In this document: one piece after another, positions 49,946 to 58,711 of the stretch
Layout of the letters: every line of letters starts with the position of its first letter
How positions within the stretch are numbered: the first letter of the stretch is position 1
From: Sinomonas cellulolyticus
GTDB lineage: Bacteria > Actinomycetota > Actinomycetes > Actinomycetales > Micrococcaceae
Length of the DNA: 64,000 bases
Direction of reading: 5' to 3'
Assembly: GCF_014656475.1 (NCBI RefSeq)
Contig: NZ_BNCM01000006.1
Span: 62,001 to 126,000 of the forward strand
Notes under the pieces: model-generated
What the model was told of the DNA's origin: nothing
Database searches by the model: none
What the model saw: the letters and a program-made list of their open reading frames with translations, nothing else
Program-made: the position numbers and the translations under genes

Positions 49946-50638
49946 ATGGACGACCCCGCCCCCGACGTGCAGCAGCCGGTCGCCCCCCGACGCAGGGGCC
50001 GCCCGCACCGGCCCCTGCTGTCACGGGAGAAGATCACGACGGCGGCCCTCGCCGTCGTCGGCCGGGCGGGCTACGCAGGGCTCACCATGGCAGCGCTCGC
50101 CCGCGAGCTCAAGACCGCGCCGTCAGCCCTCTACAACCACGTCGAATCGAAGGACGAGGTCCTGAACTGGGTCCAGGACGACGTCTGCGAGACCATCGAC
50201 ACGACCGGCTTCGGCGTCGATCCGTGGGACCTCGCGATCACCCGGTGGGCGCATTCGTACCGCGCGGCCTTCGCGCCGCACCTGCCGCTCATCCCCATCA
50301 TCGCGGTGTTCCCCGTGGCCGGCGCCCCCCACACCCTGGCCATGTACGAGCGGGTCGCGGATGGACTCCGCGCCGGCGGATGGCCGGTGGACATGGTGGT
50401 GGACGTCATCGTGGCCGTGGAGTCGTTCGTTCTGGGCTCCGCCATGGACGTCTCGGCGCCGGAGGGGATCTTCGACGTCGGTGACCGCCACGACCTCGCG
50501 CCCACGTTCGCCGACGCCGTCGCCGCCCGGCCTGCGAGGGGCGCCGCCTCGGCCGACGCGGCGTTCGGTCTCGGGCTCAACGCCCTCGTCGCCGGGCTTC
50601 GGGGCACCCTTGCGGCCGTCCGCGCCACCCGCGGGTGA
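49946..50638 (+). CDS. TetR-family regulator of polyamine genes
   Basis: A 230-residue repressor. The helix-turn-helix is ALAVVGRAGYAGLTMAALARELKTAPSALYNHV (about 35-67) after an Arg/Pro-rich arm (APRRRGRPHRP), and a TetR_C-type ligand domain follows. Divergent from aguBA; the putrescine-oxidase-like gene is downstream. Matching palindromes stand before both target transcripts, so it most likely represses polyamine catabolism until a polyamine binds. TAGACT lies eight bases before the ATG and no ribosome site is seen. Confidence 0.88.
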   Translation: MDDPAPDVQQPVAPRRRGRPHRPLLSREKITTAALAVVGRAGYAGLTMAALARELKTAPSALYNHVESKDEVLNWVQDDVCETIDTTGFGVDPWDLAITRWAHSYRAAFAPHLPLIPIIAVFPVAGAPHTLAMYERVADGLRAGGWPVDMVVDVIVAVESFVLGSAMDVSAPEGIFDVGDRHDLAPTFADAVAARPARGAASADAAFGLGLNALVAGLRGTLAAVRATRG

Positions 50639-50649
50639 GCCTCAGTGCG

Positions 50650-50667
50650 GGGACATGACCCCTCAAC
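50650..50667. repeat. 18-bp inverted-repeat partner, right of the TetR gene
   Basis: GGGACATGACCCCTCAAC matches the complement of 49898-49915. A degenerate second copy follows at 50668-50687. The unit resembles the tandem repeat at 36884. Confidence 0.75.
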
Positions 50668-50715
50668 GGGGACCTGACCCCTCAATGTGGCGGGGGGGGA
50701 ATTGGGGAAGAGGGC

Positions 50716-50750
50716 TTGCCGAGCCCTCGATAATGAATTAGATTCATTTA
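50716..50750 (+). promoter_or_regulatory. Promoter with operator O2 of the amine oxidase
   Basis: TTGCCG-16-TTAGAT, with AATGAATTAGATTCATT (50732-50748) covering the -10. The palindrome has perfect 7-base arms, so a bound TetR dimer would block the polymerase. Confidence 0.65.
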
Positions 50751-50786
50751 GAGACCTCCCCCACATCCCTTCCTGAAGGAGCCATC

Positions 50787-52184
50787 ATGTCCCACACCCC
50801 CACCCGCGATGCCGATGTCGTCGTCGTCGGTGCCGGTCCCGCCGGCCTCATGGCCGCCCGCACGCTGAGCAAGGCGGGCCAGCGCGTCGTCGTGCTCGAG
50901 GCCCGCGACCGCGTTGGCGGCCGCACATGGAGCGACACGATCGACGGCGCGTTCCTCGAGATCGGCGGCCAGTGGATCAGCCCGGACCAGACCGAACTGC
51001 TGGGCCTCGTCGACGAGCTCGGCAAGCAGACGTTCGAGAGGTACCGCGAGGGCGCCAGTGTCTACATCGCGCCCGACGGCGCGCGCACCGTCTACTCGGG
51101 CGACGACTTCCCCGTCAGCCCGGGCACCCTGGCCGAATTCGAGCGCCTCACCGCGCTCCTCGACCAGCTCGCCGCCGACCTCGGCGCCGAGGAGCCGTGG
51201 GCGCACCCGAAGGCCCGCGAGCTGGACACCGTGAGCTTCCACCACTGGCTCCGCGCGCAGTCGGCAGACGAGGAGGCGTGCAACCTGATCGGCCTGTTCA
51301 TAGCCGGCGGCATGCTGACCAAGCCGACCCACGCCTTCTCAGCCCTTCAGGCTGTGCTCATGGCCGCCTCGGCGGGCTCGTTCAGCAACCTCCTCGACGA
51401 GGACTTCATCCTGGACAAGCGCGTGGTGGGCGGCATGCAGTCAGTGAGCGAGGCCATGGCCGCCGAGCTCGGCGACGCCGTGGTGCTCGGGGCGCCGGTG
51501 CGCACCATCGCCTGGGGCGAGGAGGGGAACGGTGGTGTGACCGTCACGGCCGACGGCGGCGCCTCGGGCCGCGTCACGGTCACCGGCCGCCGGGCGATCC
51601 TCGCAGTCCCCCCGACCCTCTACTCCCGCATCTCCTACGTCCCGGCCCTGCCGAGGCGCCAGCACCAGCTGCACCAGCACCTCTCGATGGGCCTCGTCAT
51701 CAAGGTCCACGCCGTCTACGGGCGCCCGTTCTGGCGCGAGGTGGGCCTCTCGGGCACCTGCTTCGGCGCGGGCCAGCTCGTCCAGGAAATCTACGACAAC
51801 ACCAACCATGGCGACTCCCGCGGCACCCTCGTCGGGTTCGTCTCCGACGAGAAGGCCGACCGCCTGTTCGCGCTCAGTGCCGAGGAGCGCAAGGCCGCGA
51901 TCCTGGCCTCCATGGCCGAGTACCTCGGCGATGAGGCGCTCATGCCGGAGGTCTACTACGAGTCCGACTGGGGCTCGGAGGAGTGGACCCGCGGGGCGTA
52001 CGCCGCGAGCTTCGACCTGGGCGGCCTGTCGCGGTACGGCGCGGACCAGCGCACGCCGGTCGGGCCGATCCACTTCGCCTGCTCGGACATCGCGGGCGAG
52101 GGCTACCAGCACGTGGACGGGGCCCTTCGGATGGGGCGCCGGGCCGCGGAGGAGACGATCGCGGCGCTCGCCCCGGCGCTCTGA
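50787..52184 (+). CDS. puo: Flavin monoamine oxidase, putrescine-oxidase-like
   Basis: A 465-residue flavoprotein oxidising an amine to an aldehyde with oxygen. VVVVGAGPAGLMAARTLSKAG (12-32) binds FAD, followed by ARDRVGGRTWS, and the C-terminal GPIHFACSDIAGEGYQHVDGALRMG is the flavin-binding end of amine oxidases. Its companionship with aguAB (which make putrescine) suggests putrescine oxidase, giving 4-aminobutanal. Regulated by the TetR protein through O2. Substrate is inferred from context. Confidence 0.85.
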   Translation: MSHTPTRDADVVVVGAGPAGLMAARTLSKAGQRVVVLEARDRVGGRTWSDTIDGAFLEIGGQWISPDQTELLGLVDELGKQTFERYREGASVYIAPDGARTVYSGDDFPVSPGTLAEFERLTALLDQLAADLGAEEPWAHPKARELDTVSFHHWLRAQSADEEACNLIGLFIAGGMLTKPTHAFSALQAVLMAASAGSFSNLLDEDFILDKRVVGGMQSVSEAMAAELGDAVVLGAPVRTIAWGEEGNGGVTVTADGGASGRVTVTGRRAILAVPPTLYSRISYVPALPRRQHQLHQHLSMGLVIKVHAVYGRPFWREVGLSGTCFGAGQLVQEIYDNTNHGDSRGTLVGFVSDEKADRLFALSAEERKAAILASMAEYLGDEALMPEVYYESDWGSEEWTRGAYAASFDLGGLSRYGADQRTPVGPIHFACSDIAGEGYQHVDGALRMGRRAAEETIAALAPAL

Positions 52185-52222
52185 ACGCGCGCCGCCGCAC
52201 GCCCTTCCCCGGCACTTGGCGC

Positions 52223-52277
52223 AAATGGTGGGTTGAGCAGGGTCAGCGGGCTTCGCACCCTGCTCAACCCACCATTT
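52223..52277. repeat. TGGGTTGAGCA-family inverted repeat
   Basis: AAATGGTGGGTTGAGCAGGGT and its exact complement: perfect 21-bp arms around a 13-base loop, between convergent genes. Shares its core with 40359-40429. Confidence 0.85.
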
Positions 52278-52315
52278 CGCGGGGGTGATGAGACGCGCGA
52301 CGGTCGGCGCGGCGG

Positions 52316-52648
52316 CTACTTGCTCTTCTTGCGGAAGTCGTCGAGCTGGTCGAAGTGTTCGGCGAGCAGGTAGTAGACCGTGGGACGCTGCCGGCGGTTG
52401 ATGCCCTTGAACTTCTGCCCCACGGACTGGATCGCGGCGTCGAGGGTGGCGTCGTCCTCGGTGCGGCCCAGCTTCTTCTTGAGGAAGCCGTCGCGGACGC
52501 GGTCCGTCTCGGTCTTGTCGCCGAACGAGACGAGCGAGGCGTCAGCGCTCTGCAGCGCAATGCCGCAGTGGCGGATGACGCCCGCGACGACCTCGTCGTC
52601 CGCGTTCGGTGCCAGCTTCTTGATCTGCTCTGCCCAATCGACAGCCAT
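52316..52648 (-). CDS. DUF2853 family protein
   Basis: A 110-residue helical protein matching DUF2853: WAEQIKKLAPNADDEVVAGVIRHCGIAL, then DRVRDGFLKKKLG and the end RPTVYYLLAEHFDQL. Function unknown. GAAGGAG supports the ATG. Alone on its strand between convergent and co-directional neighbours. Confidence 0.8.
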   Translation of the reverse strand: MAVDWAEQIKKLAPNADDEVVAGVIRHCGIALQSADASLVSFGDKTETDRVRDGFLKKKLGRTEDDATLDAAIQSVGQKFKGINRRQRPTVYYLLAEHFDQLDDFRKKSK

Positions 52649-52703
52649 GACAGCTCCTTCAGGTCCCCGGATGCGAGCCCAGCGTGGTCTCGTGGGCGCC
52701 AGA

Positions 52704-53471
52704 TTACCCACGAGGCGCGCACTCCGGTAGGTGTGGCGTGCGACATATCTCGACTCTCGTGGCGCTTCCCCCGGCTAGATCTGGCGAGACGGCCCGAACC
52801 GCCCCCGTGACGGTCCACACACCGCTCCTCTTCCGGTACACCGGCTCGAGCCCGTGCCGGCGAACGACCTCCACCATCGCGGCCGGATCGTGTGCGAACC
52901 CCCGGAAGGATCGGCCGGTGAGCCGCAGCATGGCGTTGCCGAAGCGCAGACCCAGCCGCGCGAGCGGCCCCGCTGGTGGGTAGCTGAACGCGATGGCCTT
53001 CCGCGCGTGGTCGGCCGCCGCGCCCAGGAGCTTCTCGTAGTCCGGGTAGCAGCAGACCACGCGGTGGAGGACGACGACGTCCGCCGGCTCCACGGCGTCG
53101 GGCGTCACGGCGAGGTCCACGCCGAGGCGACGCTCCACGCGGCCGGCCATCCCGGCGCGGGCGATCAGCCGTGCCGAATCGGCCTCGTACGCGTCGGAGA
53201 GCTCGAGGTTGGTGGAGCGCGCGGCCCCGCGGGCGAGGAGCTCGAGCTGGATCTCGCCGGCCCCGCCGCCCACCTCCAGCACGGTCGCTCCCTCAAGCCC
53301 GCGCGCGGCAAGGAAGTCCACGATCCGTTGCTCGGCGGACCGCAGCCCTTTCCTCTCGTATCGCCGGGCGATGCTCCGCGAGAACTGTGCGTTGAAGACG
53401 GAGCGGTAGCGTTCCGGGTCGCCGCCGTCCTGCCCGCGCTCAGGGGGCAGGGGTCCGCAGCAGGCAGCCAT
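52704..53471 (-). CDS. Class I SAM-dependent methyltransferase
   Basis: A 255-residue methyltransferase. Residues 1-60 include YRSVFNAQFSRSIARRYERKG, then the SAM loop VLEVGGGAGEIQLELLARGA (about 65-84) and acidic LELSDA. VLHRVVCCYPDYEKLLGAAADH is the post-II region. The pattern resembles proteins labelled magnesium-protoporphyrin O-methyltransferase in actinobacteria, but no tetrapyrrole pathway is nearby, so the acceptor is unknown. CATACT ends six bases before its ATG without a ribosome site, pointing to a leaderless transcript. Confidence 0.75.
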   Translation of the reverse strand: MAACCGPLPPERGQDGGDPERYRSVFNAQFSRSIARRYERKGLRSAEQRIVDFLAARGLEGATVLEVGGGAGEIQLELLARGAARSTNLELSDAYEADSARLIARAGMAGRVERRLGVDLAVTPDAVEPADVVVLHRVVCCYPDYEKLLGAAADHARKAIAFSYPPAGPLARLGLRFGNAMLRLTGRSFRGFAHDPAAMVEVVRRHGLEPVYRKRSGVWTVTGAVRAVSPDLAGGSATRVEICRTPHLPECAPRG

Positions 53472-53477
53472 GGCACC

Positions 53478-53483
53478 AGTATG
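53478..53483 (-). promoter_or_regulatory. Leaderless-type -10 box CATACT
   Basis: Six bases before the methyltransferase ATG on the minus strand. Confidence 0.45.
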
Positions 53484-53542
53484 GGCCACCCGTCCGCCGG
53501 CCGCCCGTTGACGCCCGCGTGCCCGACCGGAAGGGTGGGGGC

Positions 53543-55210
53543 ATGGCTGATGCTGTGACGACGGACGTGTGCGTGGTCGGTGCGGGCCTCGCGGGCCTTG
53601 TCGCGGCGGTCGAGGCCGCCGATGCCGGCCGCGACGTGGTGGTCCTCGACCAGGAGCCACCGCAGTCGCTCGGCGGGCAGGCACACTGGTCCCTCGGCGG
53701 CCTGTTCCTCGTGGGCTCGCCCGAGCAGCGGCGCATGGGCGTGCGGGACTCCCTCGCGCTCGCGCGGCAGGACTGGTTCGGCTCCGCGCAGTTCGACCGA
53801 GCCGAGGACTTCTGGCCGCGACAGTGGGCCGAGGCCTACCTGGACTTCGCGGCCGGCGAGAAGCGCGCGTGGCTCCACGGGATGGGGGTGCGGTTCTTTC
53901 CGGTGGTCGGGTGGGCCGAGCGGGGGGACGGCCGCGCCGACGGGCACGGCAACTCCGTCCCGCGCTTCCACCTTGTGTGGGGGACCGGGCCCGGCGTCCT
54001 CGCGCCGTTTATCCGCCGCGCCCGCGCGCACGCCGACGCCGCGCGGATCCGCTTCCTGTTCCGGCACCGCGTCGACGAGGTCCTCACGCACGACGGCGCC
54101 GCGACCGGCGTGCGCGGAAGCCTCCTCGCGCCGTCGCCGGCACCGCGGGGGAAGGCGACAAGCCGCGAGGCGGTGGGGGAGTTCGCCGTGGAGGCGGGCG
54201 CCGTCGTGATCGCCTCCGGCGGGATCGGCGGGAACTCGGAGCTCGTGCGGCGGATGTGGCCCGCGCGGCTCGGCTCCGCGCCGGCAACGATGGTGGCCGG
54301 CGTGCCCGCGCACGTGGACGGGAGGATGCTCGGCATCGCGGAGGCGGCGGGGGCGCGGGTGATCAACGGCGACCGGATGTGGCACTACACGGAGGGCCTC
54401 CGGAACTGGGACCCGATCTGGGAGGACCACGGGATCCGGATCCTGCCGGGGCCGTCGTCCGTGTGGCTCGACGCGCTCGGCCGTCGGCTGCCTGCGCCCC
54501 TCTTCCCCGGGTTCGACACCCTCGGGGCGCTCAGGTACCTGCGCGGAACGGGCTACGACTACTCGTGGTTCGTGCTGACGCAGTCGATCATCGAGAAGGA
54601 GTTCGCGCTCTCCGGCTCCGAGCAGAACCCGGACCTCACAGGGAAGGACCTGCGGCTGCTGGCTTCGAGGGTGCGGGGCGGCGCGCCGGGCCCGGTCGAG
54701 GCGTTCAAGGAGCACGGCGCGGACTTCGTGGTGGCGGACTCGCTGGGCGAGCTCGTGGACGGGATGAATCGGGTGGGGGAGCCGGGGCTCCTGTCCGAGG
54801 CTGCCGTCCGGTCCGTGCTCGAGGCGCGGGACGCCGAGATCGAGAACGCGTTCGGCAAGGACGCGCAGATCACGTTCCTCCGCGCGCACCGGCGCTACCT
54901 CGGGGACCGGCTCATCCGCACTGCTGCGCCGCACCGGATCCTCGACCCGAAGCACGGCCCGCTCATCGCCGTACGCTTGAACATTCTTACGCGCAAGACG
55001 CTCGGGGGCCTCGAGACGGACCTGTCCGGGCGCTGCCTGTCCTCCGCGGACCCTGCCCGCGGCGCGGTCATTCCCGGGCTGTTCGCCGCCGGCGAGGCCG
55101 CGGGGTTCGGAGGCGGCGGCATGATGGGCTACAACGCGCTCGAGGGGACGTTCCTGGGCGGGTGCCTGTTCTCGGGCCGCGTCGCCGGGAGAGCCGCAGC
55201 CAGCCGCTGA
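53543..55210 (+). CDS. FAD-binding dehydrogenase (flavocytochrome c/ketosteroid-dehydrogenase fold)
   Basis: A 555-residue flavoprotein. VCVVGAGLAGLVAAVEAADAG binds FAD at residues 9-29, GGQAHWSLGGLFLVGSPEQRR is the substrate-loop region, AVVIASGGIGGNSELVRRMW lies near 225, and the end GLFAAGEAAGFGGGGMMGYNALEG closes the flavin site. The fold is that of fumarate reductase and 3-ketosteroid delta-1-dehydrogenase; the substrate is unknown. ATG at 53543 chosen over one 24 bases earlier because the FAD motif then sits at the usual distance. Confidence 0.8.
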   Translation: MADAVTTDVCVVGAGLAGLVAAVEAADAGRDVVVLDQEPPQSLGGQAHWSLGGLFLVGSPEQRRMGVRDSLALARQDWFGSAQFDRAEDFWPRQWAEAYLDFAAGEKRAWLHGMGVRFFPVVGWAERGDGRADGHGNSVPRFHLVWGTGPGVLAPFIRRARAHADAARIRFLFRHRVDEVLTHDGAATGVRGSLLAPSPAPRGKATSREAVGEFAVEAGAVVIASGGIGGNSELVRRMWPARLGSAPATMVAGVPAHVDGRMLGIAEAAGARVINGDRMWHYTEGLRNWDPIWEDHGIRILPGPSSVWLDALGRRLPAPLFPGFDTLGALRYLRGTGYDYSWFVLTQSIIEKEFALSGSEQNPDLTGKDLRLLASRVRGGAPGPVEAFKEHGADFVVADSLGELVDGMNRVGEPGLLSEAAVRSVLEARDAEIENAFGKDAQITFLRAHRRYLGDRLIRTAAPHRILDPKHGPLIAVRLNILTRKTLGGLETDLSGRCLSSADPARGAVIPGLFAAGEAAGFGGGGMMGYNALEGTFLGGCLFSGRVAGRAAASR

Positions 55211-55233
55211 GCCTGAGCCACGGCGGAACAGCA

Positions 55234-55265
55234 GAAGGCCCCGATCCGTCTGGATCGGGGCCTTC
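55234..55265 (+). terminator. Strong hairpin after the FAD dehydrogenase gene
   Basis: GAAGGCCCCGATCC pairs perfectly with GGATCGGGGCCTTC (14 bp) around GTCT. It stands only three bases from the end of the convergent tRNA gene and may terminate both. Confidence 0.8.
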
Positions 55266-55268
55266 ACG

Positions 55269-55345
55269 TGGTTGCGGGGGCAGGATTTGAACCTACGACC
55301 TCTGGGTTATGAGCCCAGCGAGCTACCGAACTGCTCCACCCCGCG
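55269..55345 (-). tRNA. tRNA-fMet (CAT), initiator
   Basis: A 77-base tRNA on the minus strand with encoded CCA. The anticodon loop is CTCATAA and the anticodon stem carries three G-C pairs (GGG/CCC). The first acceptor position is C opposite A, unpaired. Both are hallmarks of the initiator tRNA. T-loop GTTCAAATC and D-loop features are present. No other tRNA was seen in the window. Confidence 0.95.
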
Positions 55346-55465
55346 GCGCTTGATCAACTGTACACGATTCCCGCCGCGCCGCCGAATCGGAGCCCGCGGA
55401 CCGCGGCCCTGCGCGGTGGGGGACTGTTCGATTGCCGCGGCGTGGTCTGGGGTAACAGTGGGCGC

Positions 55466-56524
55466 ATGAGCCAGCAACGAGGTGAGTCAGCAACCGAACG
55501 CAAGGTCGAGGCCCCTGCGCCGGACGACCCGCAGAAGCCGGACCGGATCCGTGACCTCAAGAAGCCGTCCTGGATGTACGTGGGGCGCAAGGCGGTCCGC
55601 GAGTTCGGGAACGACGCCTGTACGGACCTCGCTGCGGCCCTGACCTACTATTCGGTCCTCTCGCTCTTCCCGGCGCTGCTGGCCCTCGTGTCCCTGCTCG
55701 GGCTCTTCGGCCAGGCTGACAAGACCGCCAGCGGCATGTTGGACATCGTGCAGTCCGTCGCCCCCGGCTCCTCTGTCGATGCAGTGCGCGGGGTGGTCGA
55801 GGAACTCGTGAACAGTCCGGCCGCCGGCCTCGCTCTCGTCGGTGGCGTCGTCGGTGCTCTCTGGACCGCCTCGGGATATGTCGGCGCGTTCGGCCGCGCG
55901 ATGAACCGGATCTACGAGGTCGAGGAGGGGCGCGGATTCGTCAAGCTGCGGGGCACCATGCTGGCCTTGACCGTCGCTGCCGTCATCATCGTCGCCATCA
56001 TCTCGGCCATGCTGGTCCTGAGCGGGCCGGTGGCGTCGGCGGTGGGTTCGGTGATCGGTCTGGGCCCGACCGCCGTCATCGCGTGGGACATCGCGAAGTG
56101 GCCCGTCGCACTGATCCTCGTGATCGTCCTCATCGCGCTCCTGTACTACTTCACCCCCAATGTGAAGCAGCCCAAGTTCCGGTGGATAACGCTCGGATCG
56201 TTCATCGCGCTCCTGGTGCTCGCCGTCACCACCCTCGGCTTCGGCTTCTACGTGGCCAACTTCGGCCACTACAACAAGACCTACGGCACGCTCGGCGGCG
56301 TGGTGATCCTGCTCCTGTGGCTGTGGCTCGTGAACATCTCGCTCCTGTTCGGCGCCGAGTTCGACGCGGAGATGGAGCGGGCCCGCGAGCTCCAGGCCGG
56401 GATCGGGGCCGAAGAGACGATCCAGCTCCCGCCGCGCGCCACCGAGAAGGTCGAGAAGAAGCGCAAGACCGAGGAGGAGGACCTGCGCCGCGCCCGGGAG
56501 CTGCGGCACGGCGCCAGCCGCTGA
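55466..56524 (+). CDS. YihY/BrkB-family membrane protein
   Basis: A 352-residue inner-membrane protein with six helices of the YihY/virulence-factor-BrkB family: DLAAALTYYSVLSLFPALLAL, then GALWTASGYVGAFGRAMNRIY, ALLYYFTPNV, and GGVVILLLWLWLVNISLLFGAEFDAEM. The cytoplasmic tail is charged (EKVEKKRKTEEEDLRRARELR). Not an RNase despite an old annotation. ATG at 55466 follows TAACAG by seven bases, a possible weak -10 for leaderless transcription. Confidence 0.85.
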   Translation: MSQQRGESATERKVEAPAPDDPQKPDRIRDLKKPSWMYVGRKAVREFGNDACTDLAAALTYYSVLSLFPALLALVSLLGLFGQADKTASGMLDIVQSVAPGSSVDAVRGVVEELVNSPAAGLALVGGVVGALWTASGYVGAFGRAMNRIYEVEEGRGFVKLRGTMLALTVAAVIIVAIISAMLVLSGPVASAVGSVIGLGPTAVIAWDIAKWPVALILVIVLIALLYYFTPNVKQPKFRWITLGSFIALLVLAVTTLGFGFYVANFGHYNKTYGTLGGVVILLLWLWLVNISLLFGAEFDAEMERARELQAGIGAEETIQLPPRATEKVEKKRKTEEEDLRRARELRHGASR

Positions 56525-56536
56525 GAGCACTCCGCC

Positions 56537-56569
56537 GCCCGGCGCCGTCGTACTCCGGCGGTGCCGGGC
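56537..56569. terminator. Hairpin between convergent BrkB and purB genes
   Basis: GCCCGGC pairs with GCCGGGC, with further inner GCCG/CGGC pairing; 12 bases past the BrkB stop and 13 before the purB stop. Confidence 0.5.
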
Positions 56570-56582
56570 ACAGCCGAGCGGC

Positions 56583-58016
56583 TCAGCCGAGGTGGTCGAC
56601 CAGCTTGCCCGCGATCCCGTTGTACGTCGCGGGCGTGAGGGCGAGAAGGCGCGCCTCGGCGTCGGCGGAGAGGCCCAGACCGGAGACGAACTCCTTCATG
56701 CGGTCCGCGTCGACGCGGTGGCCGCGGGTCAGCTCCTTGAGCCGCTCGTACGGGTTGTCCATCCCCGGGACGCCGGCGACGGCTTCGGCGCGCATGACCA
56801 TCTGGATCGCCTCGGCGAGGACCTCCCAGTTCGCGTCGAGGTCCTCGGCGAGCACATCGCTGGCCACGTCGAGCCGCTCGAGGCCCTTCGCCACGTTCGA
56901 GATGGCGAGGAGGGAGTGGCCGAACGCGACGCCGATGTTGCGCTGCGACGACGAATCGGTCAGGTCGCGCTGCCACCGGGAGGTCACGAGGGTTGCGCCC
57001 AGTGTGTCGAGGAGGGCCGATGAGATCTCGAGGTTGGCCTCGGCATTCTCGAAGCGGATCGGGTTGACCTTGTGGGGCATCGTCGAGGAGCCGGTGGCCC
57101 CGGCGACGGGCACCTGCTTGAAGTAGCCGATCGAGATGTAGCTCCAGATGTCCGTGCACACGTTGTGCAGGATCCGGTTGAACCGCGCCATGTCCGCGTA
57201 GAGCTCGGCCTGCCAGTCGTGGCTCTCGATCTGCGTGGTGAGAGGGTTCCACGTGAGGCCGAGGCCCTCGACGAAGGACTCCGACACCTTCTCCCAGTCA
57301 GCGCTGGGAACGGAGGCGACGTGCGCCGCGTAGTCGCCTGTGGCGCCGTTGATCTTCCCGAGGTACTCGGTCTTCGCGATGCGGTCGAGCTGCCGGCCGA
57401 GGCGGTGCGCCATGACGGCCAGCTCCTTGCCCAGGCTCGTGGGAGTCGCCGGCTGGCCGTGCGTGCGGGAGAGCATCGGCTCGTCGCGGTTGGCGCGCGC
57501 CATCTCGGCGATCTGCTCCACGAGGGCCCGGGCGTCGGGCAGCCAGACGTTCTCGACGGCACCCTTGATGCCGAGCGCGTAGGAGAGGTTGTTGATGTCC
57601 TCGGAGGTGCAGCCGAAGTGGACGAGTGCCGTGAGGCGCGTCAGGCCGAGGCCCTCGAGCCGACGCCCGATGTAGTACTCCACGGCCTTGACGTCGTGGA
57701 CGGTGACGGCCTCGATCTCGGCGAGCTCGGCCACGGAGTCGGCGTCGAATTCGGTCACGATGCGCCGCAGGCCGGCCGCCTGCGACTCGGTGAGTGAGCC
57801 GACGTCCGGCAGGACGGAGTTCTTGACGAGGTGGATGAACCACTCGACCTCCACGGCGACCCGGTCGCGGTTCAGCGCTGCCTCGGACAGGTAGTCGACG
57901 AGGGGTGCGACCGTGGGCCGGTAGCGGCCGTCGAGCGGTCCGAGCGCGATGGGCCTGCCCTCGCTGGCGGCAAGGGAGAGTCGACCGGAGGGGATGCGCG
58001 AGGGGGAGTCAGCCAT
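56583..58016 (-). CDS. purB: Adenylosuccinate lyase
   Basis: A 477-residue lyase releasing fumarate from SAICAR and adenylosuccinate in purine synthesis. The fumarase-superfamily signature GSSTMPHKVNP is at about residue 304-314, with the flexible loop, SRTHGQPATPTSLGKE as substrate histidine loop, and LTALVHFGCTSEDINNLSYAL. GGAGG stands upstream of the ATG. A longer upstream frame lacks family features. No other purine gene is adjacent. Confidence 0.96.
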   Translation of the reverse strand: MADSPSRIPSGRLSLAASEGRPIALGPLDGRYRPTVAPLVDYLSEAALNRDRVAVEVEWFIHLVKNSVLPDVGSLTESQAAGLRRIVTEFDADSVAELAEIEAVTVHDVKAVEYYIGRRLEGLGLTRLTALVHFGCTSEDINNLSYALGIKGAVENVWLPDARALVEQIAEMARANRDEPMLSRTHGQPATPTSLGKELAVMAHRLGRQLDRIAKTEYLGKINGATGDYAAHVASVPSADWEKVSESFVEGLGLTWNPLTTQIESHDWQAELYADMARFNRILHNVCTDIWSYISIGYFKQVPVAGATGSSTMPHKVNPIRFENAEANLEISSALLDTLGATLVTSRWQRDLTDSSSQRNIGVAFGHSLLAISNVAKGLERLDVASDVLAEDLDANWEVLAEAIQMVMRAEAVAGVPGMDNPYERLKELTRGHRVDADRMKEFVSGLGLSADAEARLLALTPATYNGIAGKLVDHLG

Positions 58017-58213
58017 GGCCTCCATTCTTCCATGACCTCCGCCGCGCCCGGCTGGCCCGGGAATGGGGAGCCGACGCGGGCGACCTTTGTCCTCCACAGG
58101 CAGCCGCAGGGCGTGTCCTCCACATACGACGGCGCCCTCCCCCGTGCGCCCGCGGGCGCCCCTAGCGTCGGGGGAGAGGCCGTGCCGGAGGGCGCGGGGG
58201 AAGGCGGGAGACG

Positions 58214-58711
58214 ATGACCGGGACGGATGCACTGGGAGCCGGTGCCCTCATGGGGGCGGGGACTTCCTCCCAATCCGGGGTCTACTGCGGTCACGACGAA
58301 GCCGAGCTCCGGCGCGCCGCGGGAGAGCTCGAGGGAGCCCGGACGGACGTGCAGCATGCGATGGCGGCCATCGCCCGGGCCGAAGCGGCGGCATGGGTCG
58401 GGCCGGCAGCCGAGGGGTTCAGGCGGTCCACTGCAGGACTCGGGGCGAGGCTCGCTGCCCTCGCGGCGGCGCTGGGAGCCCTGGCCCTCGTCGTGGCAGC
58501 GCTGCAGTCCGAGGCGGCGGCCTGCCCCGGCGTGCCGGCAGGTCCCAGCTCTCCTGCCTCCGCAGCTGGCCCCGGTCTCGTGGTGGAGGGCAGGTCGGGG
58601 CCGCTCCTGCCCGTTGCCTCCCGCCAGCCGCCCCTCCACCTCGCTGCTCCCTCTGCCCCGGTCTTTGCCCGCGGGTACGGGAGTGCGGCCCCCGGGGAAG
58701 TGTGCCGGTGA
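58214..58711 (+). CDS. WXG100-like small protein
   Basis: A 165-residue protein. The N-terminal 100 residues form two predicted helices separated by the W61-V62-G63 turn (AEAAAWVGPAAEGF), the hallmark of WXG100/ESAT-6-like proteins. The helix before it is DEAELRRAAGELEGARTDVQHAMAAIARAEA. The Pro/Ala-rich tail from about 105 is atypical. Its stop overlaps the start of the next gene (GTGA), which also has a WXG motif at residue 61, so the two are coupled and may form a heterodimer. No EccC/type VII secretion gene lies in the window. Confidence 0.65.
   Translation: MTGTDALGAGALMGAGTSSQSGVYCGHDEAELRRAAGELEGARTDVQHAMAAIARAEAAAWVGPAAEGFRRSTAGLGARLAALAAALGALALVVAALQSEAAACPGVPAGPSSPASAAGPGLVVEGRSGPLLPVASRQPPLHLAAPSAPVFARGYGSAAPGEVCR

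Noticed and set aside
54087..54120. A further CACGACGGCGCCG repeat inside the FAD dehydrogenase gene
   Set aside because: Only half of the element is present and the codons read as normal protein, so a chance match is more likely.
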